Assembly: GCA_016708105.1 (NCBI GenBank)
Contig: JADJGJ010000001.1
Coordinates: forward strand, 868,001 to 932,000
Length of the DNA: 64,000 nucleotides
Direction: 5' to 3'
Source: Crocinitomicaceae bacterium
GTDB taxonomy: Bacteria > Bacteroidota > Bacteroidia > Flavobacteriales_D > Crocinitomicaceae
Positions within the stretch are counted from its first letter, which is position 1, and the number at the start of each line of letters is the position of its first letter. The notes beneath the pieces were generated by a model. That model did no database searches. It saw only the letters and a list, made by a program, of their open reading frames with translations, and was not told where the DNA came from. This document shows, in pieces, positions 17,255-24,737 of this stretch. The translations under genes were made by a program, and so were the position numbers.

Positions 17255-17274
17255 GGGTTAGGTTTTAGGGAATA
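17238..17274 (+). repeat. Short GGGTTAGGG-like direct repeats
   Basis: The sequence holds GGGGTTAGGGAATA followed by GGGGTTAGG and TTTTAGGGAATA. The first copy overlaps the last codons and stop of rsmG. It is a low-complexity local duplication of unknown role. Confidence 0.5.
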
Positions 17275-17309
17275 GTTTAAAAAAGTCAAAGATTTTGAAG
17301 GTGATGATT

Positions 17310-17618
17310 TCAGATGTTTTTCTTGCGGATCTTCTTTTTGGGATTTCTGCTGGTATGAAAAACAGCATCTATAAAAATTGCACCATTGGAGACTTCGTAT
17401 AAGATTATGAATGGGAAATTTTTGAGCGGAAATTGTCTGTGATTTTGTACTTTGGAGTATGCGTCAGGAGATTCAGATATTTTGATAATTGCATTTTCAA
17501 CTGCAGTAATAAAAACTTCACCAAGTCCGACTTGTTAATTTTCATACCAAATGGTAGCATCCTCAATTTCCAGTTTAGCGATGGGTCCGAAATGAATTTT
17601 CCAGCATTGCTTTTTCAC
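17310..17618 (-). pseudogene. RelE/ParE-family toxin with internal stop
   Basis: On the minus strand a frame starts at GTG 17618 and reads KQCWKIHFGPIAKLEIEDAT, then IWYEN, a TAA at 17535-17537, then QVGLGEVFITAVENAIIKIS, ESPDAYSKVQNHRQFPLKNF, PFIILYEVSNGAIFIDAVFH and TSRNPKKKIRKKNI. This is a full RelE/ParE layout, including the HRQFPLKNFPFII..AVFHTSRNP end. The single TAA replaces what is usually a Gln-type codon in this position, so the gene is probably inactivated by one substitution. Its GTG overlaps the antitoxin stop by four bases (GTGA), the classic toxin-antitoxin arrangement. A sequencing error is the alternative. Confidence 0.8.
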
Positions 17619-17857
17619 CGGCTAGATTTCTTTTTAATTTTTGCCATCGCGCTTTGTTTAACTTCTTCCCGCGAAAAAAAATCTTGTTTACCTGAGAGCC
17701 TTTCTTTTCTGCGCTGCTCAAGTATTCTCATGTGTTCAGCATCTAACTCAAATTTTTCATCTTCTTCCGCTCTAACAAAGTCTAAGGTTTTTATAAATTG
17801 TAAAAAAGCTTTTACTTTAGGATTTGATGGGTCATCAATATATAAGGTGATACTCAT
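17615..17857 (-). CDS. Antitoxin partner of the broken RelE/ParE toxin
   Basis: 80 residues: MSITLYIDDPSNPKVKAFLQ start, DFVRAEEDEKFELD middle and a C-terminal FSREEVKQSAMAKIKKK. The size, the mixed beta start, the charged C-terminal half and the four-base overlap with a downstream RelE-like frame identify it as a small antitoxin of the type often paired with RelE/ParE in Bacteroidota. It reads intact although its toxin does not. The exact family could not be fixed. Confidence 0.7.
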   Translation of the reverse strand: MSITLYIDDPSNPKVKAFLQFIKTLDFVRAEEDEKFELDAEHMRILEQRRKERLSGKQDFFSREEVKQSAMAKIKKKSSR

Positions 17858-17938
17858 AGTAGGGGTGCACGTAAATAATAGTAAATGTAATGAAATTACT
17901 GCTTTAACGCAAGTGAGTCTATCATAGAACAGCCTGTA

Positions 17939-19168
17939 TCAAGATTGTTTCCACCCAAATTTTTCTTCAGCCATTTCGGCTACTTGTTCGCCAATTGCTA
18001 GCGAAGCGGTTGCGGCAGGTGATGGTGCATTCAATACGTGAATACTGTCTTCAAGATGTTCAATTCTGAAATCATCCCGCGTGTCGCCATCTGTGCTGAG
18101 CAGGAGTGCGCGCACTCCTGATCGGCCGGGTTTGATGTCATCCATCGTGAGTGATGGAATCATAGTTTGCAAAGTTTTGAGGAATAATCTTTTTGAAAAT
18201 GCGCGGCGATATTCATTTATTCCGAAACGAATATTGCTGAAAAATAATTTCCATGTTCCGCGATAGGTGAGAGCATCCCAAGTGTCTTTCCAACTGAAAT
18301 CTGTTTTGCCGTATCCTTCGCGTTTAAAAGTGAATACTGCATTGGGTCCACATTCTGTCTCACCATCTGTCATGCGGGTGAAGTGCACGCCAAGAAAAGG
18401 AAAATCAGGATTGGGGACCGGGTAAATTAAATTCCGCACTTTGTGTTTTGCTTCATGCGTCAGTTCATAATAATCACCTCTGAAACCAACCACGCGTTCA
18501 CGCAGTTTAACACCATCAAGTCGCGCAAGACGATCAGCTTGCAAGCCGGCGCAGAAAATCATCTTCTTTGTTTTAAATACTTTTAACTCTGTTACTACTT
18601 CGTGATGTCCGTCTTTATCATTAATGGCAATAACTTTTTCGCCTAATTCTATTTTTGATTCAGGATTTGTTTTAACCGCCAATTCTGCCATTTTATTGGT
18701 TGCTCCAACAAAATCAATGATGCCGGTGCAAGGCACCCAAATTCCGGCTATACCTTCAACAAATGGTTCAATTTCTTTGATACGTTTTGCATCTATTATT
18801 TCAATTCCCTCTGTTCCGTTTGCAATACCATTATCAAAAATTTTGTTCATGAACACCAGTTCACTCTCTTTGGTAGCAACTACAATTTTTCCGCATACAT
18901 CATGCGCAACACCATGTTCTTTAGCAAAGGCTACTAATTCATGACGACCTTTCACGCAGTTTTTTGCTTTTTGCGAACCCGGTTTATAATAGAGACCGCT
19001 GTGAATAACCCCTGAATTGTGGCCTGTTTGATGCGCTGAAAGAGATTTTTCTTTTTCAATTAGCACAATTTTAAGATGCGGATTGCGAATTTGTAATTTG
19101 TACATAGTAGCAGCACCGACGATTCCACCGCCGATTATCGCTACATCAAACAGATCTTTATTTTCCAA
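17939..19168 (-). CDS. lhgO: L-2-hydroxyglutarate oxidase
   Basis: About 409 residues. The FAD-binding Rossmann motif is DVAIIGGGIVGAATMYKLQ, followed by ALIEKE-like VLIEKEKSLSAHQTGHNSGV and IHSGLYYKPGS, all typical of LhgO. The C-terminal FAD part has DIKPGRSGVRALLL and LNAPSPAATASLAIGEQVA. It oxidises L-2-hydroxyglutarate to 2-oxoglutarate, passing electrons to quinone. No ATG exists near the N-terminus; TTG at 19168 or 19198 are the options. The inner one is preferred because TAGTTTTG, a -7 match, lies at 19186-19193. Confidence 0.92.
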   Translation of the reverse strand: MENKDLFDVAIIGGGIVGAATMYKLQIRNPHLKIVLIEKEKSLSAHQTGHNSGVIHSGLYYKPGSQKAKNCVKGRHELVAFAKEHGVAHDVCGKIVVATKESELVFMNKIFDNGIANGTEGIEIIDAKRIKEIEPFVEGIAGIWVPCTGIIDFVGATNKMAELAVKTNPESKIELGEKVIAINDKDGHHEVVTELKVFKTKKMIFCAGLQADRLARLDGVKLRERVVGFRGDYYELTHEAKHKVRNLIYPVPNPDFPFLGVHFTRMTDGETECGPNAVFTFKREGYGKTDFSWKDTWDALTYRGTWKLFFSNIRFGINEYRRAFSKRLFLKTLQTMIPSLTMDDIKPGRSGVRALLLSTDGDTRDDFRIEHLEDSIHVLNAPSPAATASLAIGEQVAEMAEEKFGWKQS

Positions 19169-19185
19169 TTTGATTAAATTTGATA

Positions 19186-19193
19186 CAAAACTA
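19186..19193 (-). promoter_or_regulatory. Candidate -7 element for lhgO
   Basis: On the minus strand TAGTTTTG matches TAnnTTTG. It lies 18 bases upstream of the preferred TTG start of lhgO, within the narrow divergent gap. A facing CAAATTTG at 19203-19210 is a one-mismatch -7 for the acyltransferase. Confidence 0.35.
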
Positions 19194-19237
19194 AGCAAAG
19201 TTCAAATTTGTCTGCAGAAATATCCCATAAAAAGCCA

Positions 19238-20338
19238 TTGTTCTATTTTCAAAATTTGGATGCATTGCGGTTTATAGCCGCTTTTGCTGTATTTGTCTTT
19301 CATTATTTCAGAGATATCAAATCATTCTATCCCGGAATTGAAGAGAACCTACTTTTCAAGACAGCATTGATATTTGCAGATAAAGGTGGTTTGGGCGTGA
19401 ATTTCTTTTTTGTGCTTTCAGGATTTCTGATCACGTACCTCATTCTTCATGAAAAACATCACACCGGATCTTTTAATCTCTATCATTTTTTGGTGAGACG
19501 AACGTTGCGCATCTGGCCCTTGTATTTTATCATTGTTTTAATCGGATTCGTGTTTTTTCCAATCATGTTTAATTCATACTCAACATTACATGATCCCGTA
19601 ATGTATCTTTTTTTTCTTGCAAATTTTGATGAAATTAAAAACGGTTTACACGACTCAGTGAATTTTCTCACAGCGCCATGGTCTGTTGCGGTTGAAGAAC
19701 AATTTTATCTGGTTTGGAGTTTTATGCTGTTGATTTTTATGCGAATCAAAGGCTTTAAAACTAGTTATCTTATCATCTTGTTATATATAGTTTCTTTTTG
19801 GTTCCGGTGGGAATTCCGTGACGATGAACGTGTGCTTTATTACCATACGCTTTCTGTTTGTCAGGACATTTTAATGGGCGCGTTATTTGGAATAGCGTTA
19901 TACAAAAACAAACCATGGATTCAGCAAATAGCCAATATGCATCGGTGGAAAATTGTGTTGATTTATATTCTTGGTTTAGGCGTTTGTGTTTTTAAGAATA
20001 AAATTTTCACCGGTGATATAGTTGTTTTTGAACGATTTTTTTTGTCGCTTTTTTTTGGTTTTGTTATTGCTGAGCAGACATTGGGAAAACACTCATTTTT
20101 TAAAGTTGGAAAAATTTCATGGATGACCAATCTGGGAAAAATGTCTTATGGTTTTTACATGTATCATTTGGTTGTGATGTACGTTTTGTGCAGATTGGTG
20201 GCGGCTTTTTTGCCCACCGGGTATTATCTGATACCGCTATATTTTGCTGCATCACTGCTTGTCACGCTGCTGATTTCGTATCTCAGTTTCCGGTGGATAG
20301 AAACTCCTTTTCTGAAATTGAAAAGCAGGTTTGGGTAA
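19238..20338 (+). CDS. Acyltransferase family 3 membrane protein (OafA-like)
   Basis: About 366 residues with around ten hydrophobic helices. The family start FQNLDALRFIAAFAVFVFHYF contains the conserved Arg and His; GVNFFFVLSGFLITYLIL and WSVAVEEQFYLVW are further hallmarks. Such enzymes O-acetylate surface glycans using acetyl-CoA from the cytosol. No ATG is available: TTG at 19208 or 19238 are the candidates. It is divergent from lhgO and stands alone. Confidence 0.9.
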   Translation: MFYFQNLDALRFIAAFAVFVFHYFRDIKSFYPGIEENLLFKTALIFADKGGLGVNFFFVLSGFLITYLILHEKHHTGSFNLYHFLVRRTLRIWPLYFIIVLIGFVFFPIMFNSYSTLHDPVMYLFFLANFDEIKNGLHDSVNFLTAPWSVAVEEQFYLVWSFMLLIFMRIKGFKTSYLIILLYIVSFWFRWEFRDDERVLYYHTLSVCQDILMGALFGIALYKNKPWIQQIANMHRWKIVLIYILGLGVCVFKNKIFTGDIVVFERFFLSLFFGFVIAEQTLGKHSFFKVGKISWMTNLGKMSYGFYMYHLVVMYVLCRLVAAFLPTGYYLIPLYFAASLLVTLLISYLSFRWIETPFLKLKSRFG

Positions 20339-20415
20339 TGGACGGCATGAAAATAATCTGATTCAACCCTACTTGCTTGACATCTTTTTGGATACAGAAC
20401 AAGACTAGGAAGTGT

Positions 20416-20483
20416 GCCAATTGCGTGATGAATAAAAAAAATAAATTTCCCCAATTGTGGCTTTAGTGACAGCGTAACACGAA
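20416..20483 (+). repeat. Fic-flanking repeat, copy A
   Basis: CGTGATGAATAAAAAAA followed further on by GACAGCG and CACGAA is shared in order and spacing with copy B at 22094-22154. In this copy the A-rich core is enclosed by GCCAATTG (20416-20423) and CAATTGTGGC (20452-20461), which can pair with one bulge. The arm sequence differs completely from copy B although both can pair. Confidence 0.6.
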
Positions 20484-20498
20484 TCCCAAAAGTTCCAT

Positions 20499-20543
20499 GA
20501 CATTAAATTGGGTATAATAAAATGAACTGCTCAATTTAATGTC
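20499..20543 (+). repeat. Perfect 12-bp inverted repeat
   Basis: GACATTAAATTG at 20499-20510 pairs with CAATTTAATGTC at 20532-20543 around a 21-base loop. No T run follows, so it is not a standard terminator. It lies between repeat copy A and the Fic gene. Confidence 0.6.
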
Positions 20544-20810
20544 AATCACCCGACCCAAAAATTAATTGAAACATAAACCAACTTCACAGCAAGTTTTTTA
20601 AATCTTGCAATCAAAAAAATTGGCCGTACACTAAAAGAAAATCCTTTGTAATGAACCTATTTCGAATGTAGATTGAATCTATTTTGGTGAGCTGCATGTA
20701 ACGTTTTATGTTATGCGCTAGAAACATTAGTTAAGATTCAATTCTAAATCTTATGGAACTTAAGCGCCAGGTGAAAAAGCAACAAACAAAGCACCGAGGA
20801 TTTCAATTAT

Positions 20811-20872
20811 TGCGGTGAAAAAGCACGACAAACGCCGCATATTTGCGGTAAATAATTTGTATATTTGCCGCA
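20811..20872 (+). promoter_or_regulatory. fic promoter with overlapping TGCGG/CCGCA sites
   Basis: TATATTTG at 20860-20867 is a perfect -7 match 21 bases before the fic ATG. The palindrome CCGCA-TATT-TGCGG lies at 20835-20848, a further CCGCA begins at the likely start site (20868-20872), and TGCGG occurs at 20811. The arrangement looks like an operator, possibly bound by the helix-turn-helix of the Fic protein itself; this is inference. A TTTG at 20842-20845 is only 14 bases from the -7 box. Confidence 0.45.
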
Positions 20873-20888
20873 TCATCAGGTAAAAAAT

Positions 20889-21995
20889 ATGGCCAAATAC
20901 ATTTACGAATATAAAAATTGGACTGACTTTTTTTGGAACGATAAAGCCATCAATGCCTTATTTGGCGAGGTGAAACTAATACAAGGAAAAATCATAGGGC
21001 AAATGAATACTTTGGGTTTTTCGGCCAAAGAAGAAGCTACGCTGACTGCCCTTACCTTCGACGTGGTAAAATCAAGTGAAATAGAAGGCGAGTTGCTTAA
21101 CTACGATCAAGTGCGTTCATCCATTGCAAGACGCTTAGGGATTAACACAGCTGGGCTTGTTCCAAGCAATCGTCACATAGAAGGTATTGTTGAAATGATG
21201 TTAGATGCTACTCAACGCTATACTTTGCCTTTAACAGCCAAACGTCTGTTTGGTTGGCATGCTGCACTTTTTCCAACAGGTTATAGCGGACCTTACCCAA
21301 TAGAAGTAGGTAAATATCGAACAGGTGAAATGCATATAGTTTCAGGTGCAATGGGAAAAGAAAAAATACACTTTGTAGCAGTAAAAGCCAAATCAGTGAA
21401 ACTTGAGATGGATAAGTTTTTAGTTTGGTTCAACCATGATGACCAACTTGATCCCGTAATAAAAGCGGCGATTGCTCACTTTTGGTTTATTATTATTCAT
21501 CCCTTTGATGACGGCAACGGGCGAATTGGGCGAGCTATAACCGATATGTTGCTTGCTCGTGCCGAACATAGTGGTGAACGTTTTTACAGTATGTCAAGCC
21601 AAATTTTAATAGAACGCAAACTCTACTACAACGTATTGCAAAAAGTACAACACCATTCAGGTGACATTACCCAATGGCTTGAATGGTTTTTGCTCTGCCT
21701 TAAAAATGCAATGCTTGCAACGGAAAATACCACTCAACGCATCTTACGAAAAGCTGAATTTTGGAAACTTCACGAAAACATACCAATCAACCAACGCCAA
21801 CGCACCATTTTAAATATGTTGTTTGATGGGTTTGAAGGAAAATTACAATCGTCAAAATGGGCTAAAATCACAAAAGTTTCTTCAGACACCGCATTACGTG
21901 ACATAAAAGATCTGATAAAAAAAGGCGTCTTGCAAGAAACTGGAGAAGGAGGAAGAAATGTCAACTATGAACTTACAAACTTTGAACTGAAGTAA
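20889..21995 (+). CDS. Fic-family protein with DUF4172-type N-domain and C-terminal HTH
   Basis: 368 residues from ATG at 20889. The N-terminal region (YEYKNWTDFFWN..LGFSAKEEATLTALTFDVV) is followed by the inhibitory-helix motif SSEIEG at about residue 62, fitting (S/T)xxxE(G/N). The catalytic Fic motif HPFDDGNGRIGR is complete at about residue 203. The last 70 residues resemble a winged helix (ILNMLFDGFEGKL..SSDTALRDIKDLIKKGVL). Fic proteins transfer AMP or related groups to proteins; with an intact inhibitory motif it should be self-restrained. The gene stands alone between two copies of an odd repeat, suggesting acquisition. The target is unknown. Confidence 0.93.
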   Translation: MAKYIYEYKNWTDFFWNDKAINALFGEVKLIQGKIIGQMNTLGFSAKEEATLTALTFDVVKSSEIEGELLNYDQVRSSIARRLGINTAGLVPSNRHIEGIVEMMLDATQRYTLPLTAKRLFGWHAALFPTGYSGPYPIEVGKYRTGEMHIVSGAMGKEKIHFVAVKAKSVKLEMDKFLVWFNHDDQLDPVIKAAIAHFWFIIIHPFDDGNGRIGRAITDMLLARAEHSGERFYSMSSQILIERKLYYNVLQKVQHHSGDITQWLEWFLLCLKNAMLATENTTQRILRKAEFWKLHENIPINQRQRTILNMLFDGFEGKLQSSKWAKITKVSSDTALRDIKDLIKKGVLQETGEGGRNVNYELTNFELK

Positions 21996-22088
21996 CCAAA
22001 GCCTATAACATATAATTCCCAGTTTGTTGTATAAAAAGATTTGGTGTAAACATTCGTTTCGCTCATCTTCCAATGGATGTCGAGAGTC

Positions 22089-22154
22089 AGGGTCGTGATG
22101 AATAAAAAAAAACAAATAACCCTAAGCGTGACTTGCGCGACAGCGTTCCACGAA
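22089..22154 (+). repeat. Fic-flanking repeat, copy B
   Basis: Same orientation and core as copy A: CGTGATGAATAAAAAAA and then GACAGCG and CACGAA. Here the A-rich core is enclosed by AGGGT (22089-22093) and ACCCT (22119-22123). The two copies thus keep the loop but change both arms together. Confidence 0.6.
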
Positions 22155-22246
22155 GTACCACAAGATTAATTTGAGAAAAAAATCACCTATATTCGAACAT
22201 GGGGATTACCCACATAAAAAAATCCAAAATCTCCGTACATTTAGTC

Positions 22247-23005
22247 ATGCAAAAACGAGTTGTTGTTGTCATTGGTTTGGCATCTTTACTTTTTTTGAAC
22301 TGCAATACCTATGCTGGTTCAGATAGTTTATTGAGTACGAAAGAATCGGGAGATCAACGTGGACATTATTTTGATGTTTCCTGGGCTCCGGTTGGTTTGA
22401 GTCTGCTGAGTGTTAGCCTCATGTTGGATTCTTCAAAATACGGGTTGCAAAAATTAATACGCGATCCGTTTAACGGATTTCATACTGAGCTGGAAGATTA
22501 CACACAATATGCTCCAATAGTTATGATGTACACGGCAGATTTGTTTAAGGTACCGGCAAAAAATTCGGTTTGGAACCAGACAAAATATCTTGTGTTTTCA
22601 GAAATTGGTACCTCAGCAATTGTGCATCTGTTAAAAAACACATTGAAGGTGCAACGTCCAAACAGCTGGAGTTTAAATTCTTATCCTTCCGGTCATACAT
22701 CTCAGGCATTTGTGGCAAGTCAGGTATTGTTTAATGAGTATAGAGAGACAGCCCCTGTACTTGCTTATAGTGGTTTTGCGTTTTCAATTTCAACGGGTAT
22801 GTTGCGCATTGTAAATAACCGCCATTGGTTGCCTGATGTGCTACTGGGGGCGGGCATTGCCATGTTGGTTACCAATACCATTTATTATTTTGAACCGCTC
22901 AAAAAATGGAATCCTTTTAAAAATAAAAAGAGAAAAACGGAGCTGGGATTTATTCCTTCTCTGCGTGATGATTATATTGGTGCTTACTTATCCATAAAAT
23001 TTTAA
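22247..23005 (+). CDS. PAP2-family phosphatase
   Basis: 252 residues from ATG 22247, chosen because MQKRVVVVIGLASLLFLNCN forms a signal peptide; an ATG 48 bases earlier is in frame. The three phosphatase motifs are complete: KNTLKVQRP, PSGHT and RIVNNRHWLPD. The family dephosphorylates lipid phosphates such as undecaprenyl pyrophosphate or phosphatidic acid at the membrane; the exact substrate is unknown. It is followed three bases later by an NlpC/P60 gene, so a cell-envelope role is likely. Confidence 0.88.
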   Translation: MQKRVVVVIGLASLLFLNCNTYAGSDSLLSTKESGDQRGHYFDVSWAPVGLSLLSVSLMLDSSKYGLQKLIRDPFNGFHTELEDYTQYAPIVMMYTADLFKVPAKNSVWNQTKYLVFSEIGTSAIVHLLKNTLKVQRPNSWSLNSYPSGHTSQAFVASQVLFNEYRETAPVLAYSGFAFSISTGMLRIVNNRHWLPDVLLGAGIAMLVTNTIYYFEPLKKWNPFKNKKRKTELGFIPSLRDDYIGAYLSIKF

Positions 23006-23008
23006 ACT

Positions 23009-23782
23009 ATGCTGACAGTTGGAGATTTTGGAATTTGCAATGTATCTGTTGCACCTGTTAGAGCTTCTGCTTCTGATGCCGCTGAAATGGTTACACAGCT
23101 ATTGTTTGGTGATTACGTGAAAATCATTGAAAAGGGAGAACCCTGGATCAAAATCCGTTTTGAACGGGATGACTATGAAGGATACATGGATTTTAAACAA
23201 CTCACCTATATTGATAGGCAATTATACGACGCAGGTACAGCAGTGCGTCATAAAGTTTTGTTTGAACCTATTCTTGAATTAGAAGGTCCGCGGGGAATTC
23301 AGAATATCATGATGGGTTCTGATTTGCCGTTTTATAAAGATGGAAAAGTACGTTTAGGGCATGAGTTGTATACGGTGCTTGCACCTGTTGACATGCAGTT
23401 TAAAGCTGATATTCTTGAAACTGCTGAAATCTATTTGAACTCACCTTATCTATGGGGAGGAAAATCCATTTTTGGAATTGATTGTTCAGGTCTGGTGCAA
23501 TTAGTTTTTAAAGTATGCGGTGCTGATTTACCGCGCGATGCATCTAAGCAAGTGCATACAGGCTCAACGGTGCGTTTTGATCAAAGGCAAAGCGGTGATT
23601 TGGCTTTTTTTATAAATGATGCCGGTAGAGTTCATCATGTGGGTATCGTTGCAAGTCCTCATGAAATAATTCACGCTGCCGGCCGTGTGCGCAAAGATCG
23701 TTTGGATGAAGAGGGAATTTTTAATTTTGATTTAGAAAAAAAAACACATACATTGCACGTTATTAAGAGGATAAGTTTGTAA
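23009..23782 (+). CDS. NlpC/P60 (C40) peptidoglycan hydrolase with SH3 domains
   Basis: 257 residues. The first about 120 residues are SH3b-like (VSVAPVRASASDAAEMVTQL, FGDYVKIIEKGEPWIKIRF). The C40 domain has the catalytic Cys in GIDCSGLVQLVF, the His in RVHHVGIVAS and a third polar residue at IIHAAG. The fold cleaves D-gamma-glutamyl-meso-diaminopimelate bonds. No signal peptide is seen, so it may act on recycled muropeptides in the cytosol like the related gamma-D-Glu-Dap endopeptidases. It touches the next gene with no gap. Confidence 0.9.
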   Translation: MLTVGDFGICNVSVAPVRASASDAAEMVTQLLFGDYVKIIEKGEPWIKIRFERDDYEGYMDFKQLTYIDRQLYDAGTAVRHKVLFEPILELEGPRGIQNIMMGSDLPFYKDGKVRLGHELYTVLAPVDMQFKADILETAEIYLNSPYLWGGKSIFGIDCSGLVQLVFKVCGADLPRDASKQVHTGSTVRFDQRQSGDLAFFINDAGRVHHVGIVASPHEIIHAAGRVRKDRLDEEGIFNFDLEKKTHTLHVIKRISL

Positions 23783-24205
23783 ATGACCATTTCAGAAAAT
23801 AATAAAACCAGTCAAAAAATTTATCGTGGTGAACATTTCACCATGATACTTCACAGCATTGGAATTATTGAGTTGATTTGGACAGAAACGGTTCATGAAG
23901 TGACTCTGAAAATCATGGAAGATGTAGCCAACAAAGTAGGTGAATTAGGTGAAGGTAAACGGATGCCTGTGTTTGTTGCAACCAAACCATTTATGTCTCT
24001 TACTGACGAAGCCAGAAAATTTGTTGCATCAGATGAAGGACAGCGATATACCATGGCAAACGCAACCTTAGTTGACAATTTAGGCAAACGGATATTGTAC
24101 AACTTTTTTATCAAGTTTACAAAAATGCCTACACCCATCAAGGCTTTCAAAACCCGTGAAGACGCCTTTGAATGGCTTGAACAATTCATTGAACCGCGCA
24201 CATAA
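23783..24205 (+). CDS. STAS/SpoIIAA-like protein
   Basis: 140 residues, soluble. IELIWTETVHEVTLKIMEDVANKV and PVFVATKPFMSLTDEARKFVAS, followed by KAFKTREDAFEWLEQFI, follow the pattern of the SpoIIAA-like/STAS proteins found in Bacteroidota. The function is unknown; no conserved phosphorylatable Ser was identified with confidence. It begins at the base after the NlpC/P60 stop, so it is probably translated from the same mRNA. Confidence 0.65.
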   Translation: MTISENNKTSQKIYRGEHFTMILHSIGIIELIWTETVHEVTLKIMEDVANKVGELGEGKRMPVFVATKPFMSLTDEARKFVASDEGQRYTMANATLVDNLGKRILYNFFIKFTKMPTPIKAFKTREDAFEWLEQFIEPRT

Positions 24206-24344
24206 TTTACCAAATGGCTAACATTTGATATTTAATTTCGGAGCCACAAACCATTCCCTTCAATTTTTTAACGGTTCACTCAACCAAAACTTCACTTTAC
24301 ACTTTGTTACTTTTTTGTGACCATTGTATTTATAAATTTACAAC
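24206..24344. other. Intergenic stretch before candidate small RNA
   Basis: No reading frame of note. TAAATTTA at 24333-24340 is a one-mismatch -7 element, with TTTG at 24314-24317 fifteen bases upstream, and may drive the structured RNA that follows. The remainder is featureless AT-rich sequence. Confidence 0.4.
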
Positions 24345-24566
24345 AAGGGTTTTACACTATACAGTGGTTCTTTTCATACACTGTGATATGAGTCCCGGTT
24401 TTGAGTGATATTTTCTTTTCATAGGGTTTAAATTGGTTAACAGGTACAACGGTACCATCTTCACTCAAAACCGGGGCAACTCGTATCTTACTTAAAAACA
24501 ATTTAAGGGTTACTACAACCAGAACATTTGACAGTCATCATGATTGGATATGTTCTGGTTTTTTTT
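24345..24566 (+). ncRNA. Candidate structured small RNA, unassigned class
   Basis: Four stems follow each other. ACAGTG/CACTGT (24361-24366, 24379-24384); then directly a long helix of GATATGAGT plus CCCGGTTTTGAGTGA (24385-24408) with TCACTCAAAACCGGG (24461-24475) and ACTCGTATC (24479-24487), interrupted only by a three-base bulge; an inner hairpin GGTAC-AACG-GTACC (24443-24456); CTTAAA/TTTAAG (24491-24507). An 11-bp terminator stem with eight T ends it. There is no open frame, and the downstream M61 gene has its own -7 element after the terminator, so it does not look like a leader. The class was not recognised. Confidence 0.55.
24517..24566 (+). terminator. Terminator of the candidate small RNA
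   Basis: AACCAGAACAT (24517-24527) and ATGTTCTGGTT (24550-24560) form an 11-bp stem around a 22-base loop, followed by a run of T to 24566. Confidence 0.8.
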
Positions 24567-24573
24567 ATGTCAT

Positions 24574-24599
24574 CGCAAGTTGCGACTTGCGCCGACGTG
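24574..24599 (+). repeat. REP-like palindrome, copy 1
   Basis: CGCAAGT and ACTTGCG enclose TGCG. The half GCGACTTGCGCC is matched with T-to-C changes by the perfect palindrome at 39683-39710, so the two belong to one dispersed family. Confidence 0.55.
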
Positions 24600-24700
24600 T
24601 AGAATTCAAATTACACACCGTTTTATTCCTTCAAATTACTGTTGCCTAATCTGGGCTTATAACATACTGCTTCCCTCGTTCCTCTCATGTTGATTCTAAC

Positions 24701-24708
24701 TATATTTG
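24701..24708 (+). promoter_or_regulatory. Candidate -7 element for the M61 peptidase gene
   Basis: TATATTTG matches TAnnTTTG and lies 29 bases before the start codon, downstream of the small-RNA terminator. No clear -33 element was found. Confidence 0.4.
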
Positions 24709-24737
24709 TCATCATTCAATGAAAAATAGTATCCGGC

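Larger units (their letters stand above)
20339..20888. other. Gene-free accessory stretch upstream of fic
   Basis: No convincing coding region. It contains a copy of the 60-base repeat (20424-20483) shared with 22094-22154, a perfect 12-bp inverted repeat at 20499-20543, and four TGCGG/CCGCA half-sites between 20811 and 20872 around the Fic promoter. The rest is unassigned. Confidence 0.6.

Noticed and set aside
20119..20361. 80-codon plus-strand frame inside the acyltransferase end
   Set aside because: Out-of-frame shadow of the acyltransferase gene with no own start context.
21894..22115. 73-codon minus-strand frame over the end of fic and repeat B
   Set aside because: It is produced by the repeat and by the fic antisense strand; no conserved protein pattern.
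20416..22154. Integron attC sites
   Set aside because: The flanking repeats lack the GTTRRRY and RYYYAAC cores, and no integrase is in the window.
24345..24566. Riboswitch controlling the M61 gene
   Set aside because: The terminator is 170 bases before the gene and a separate -7 element lies between them. Not excluded, but less likely.
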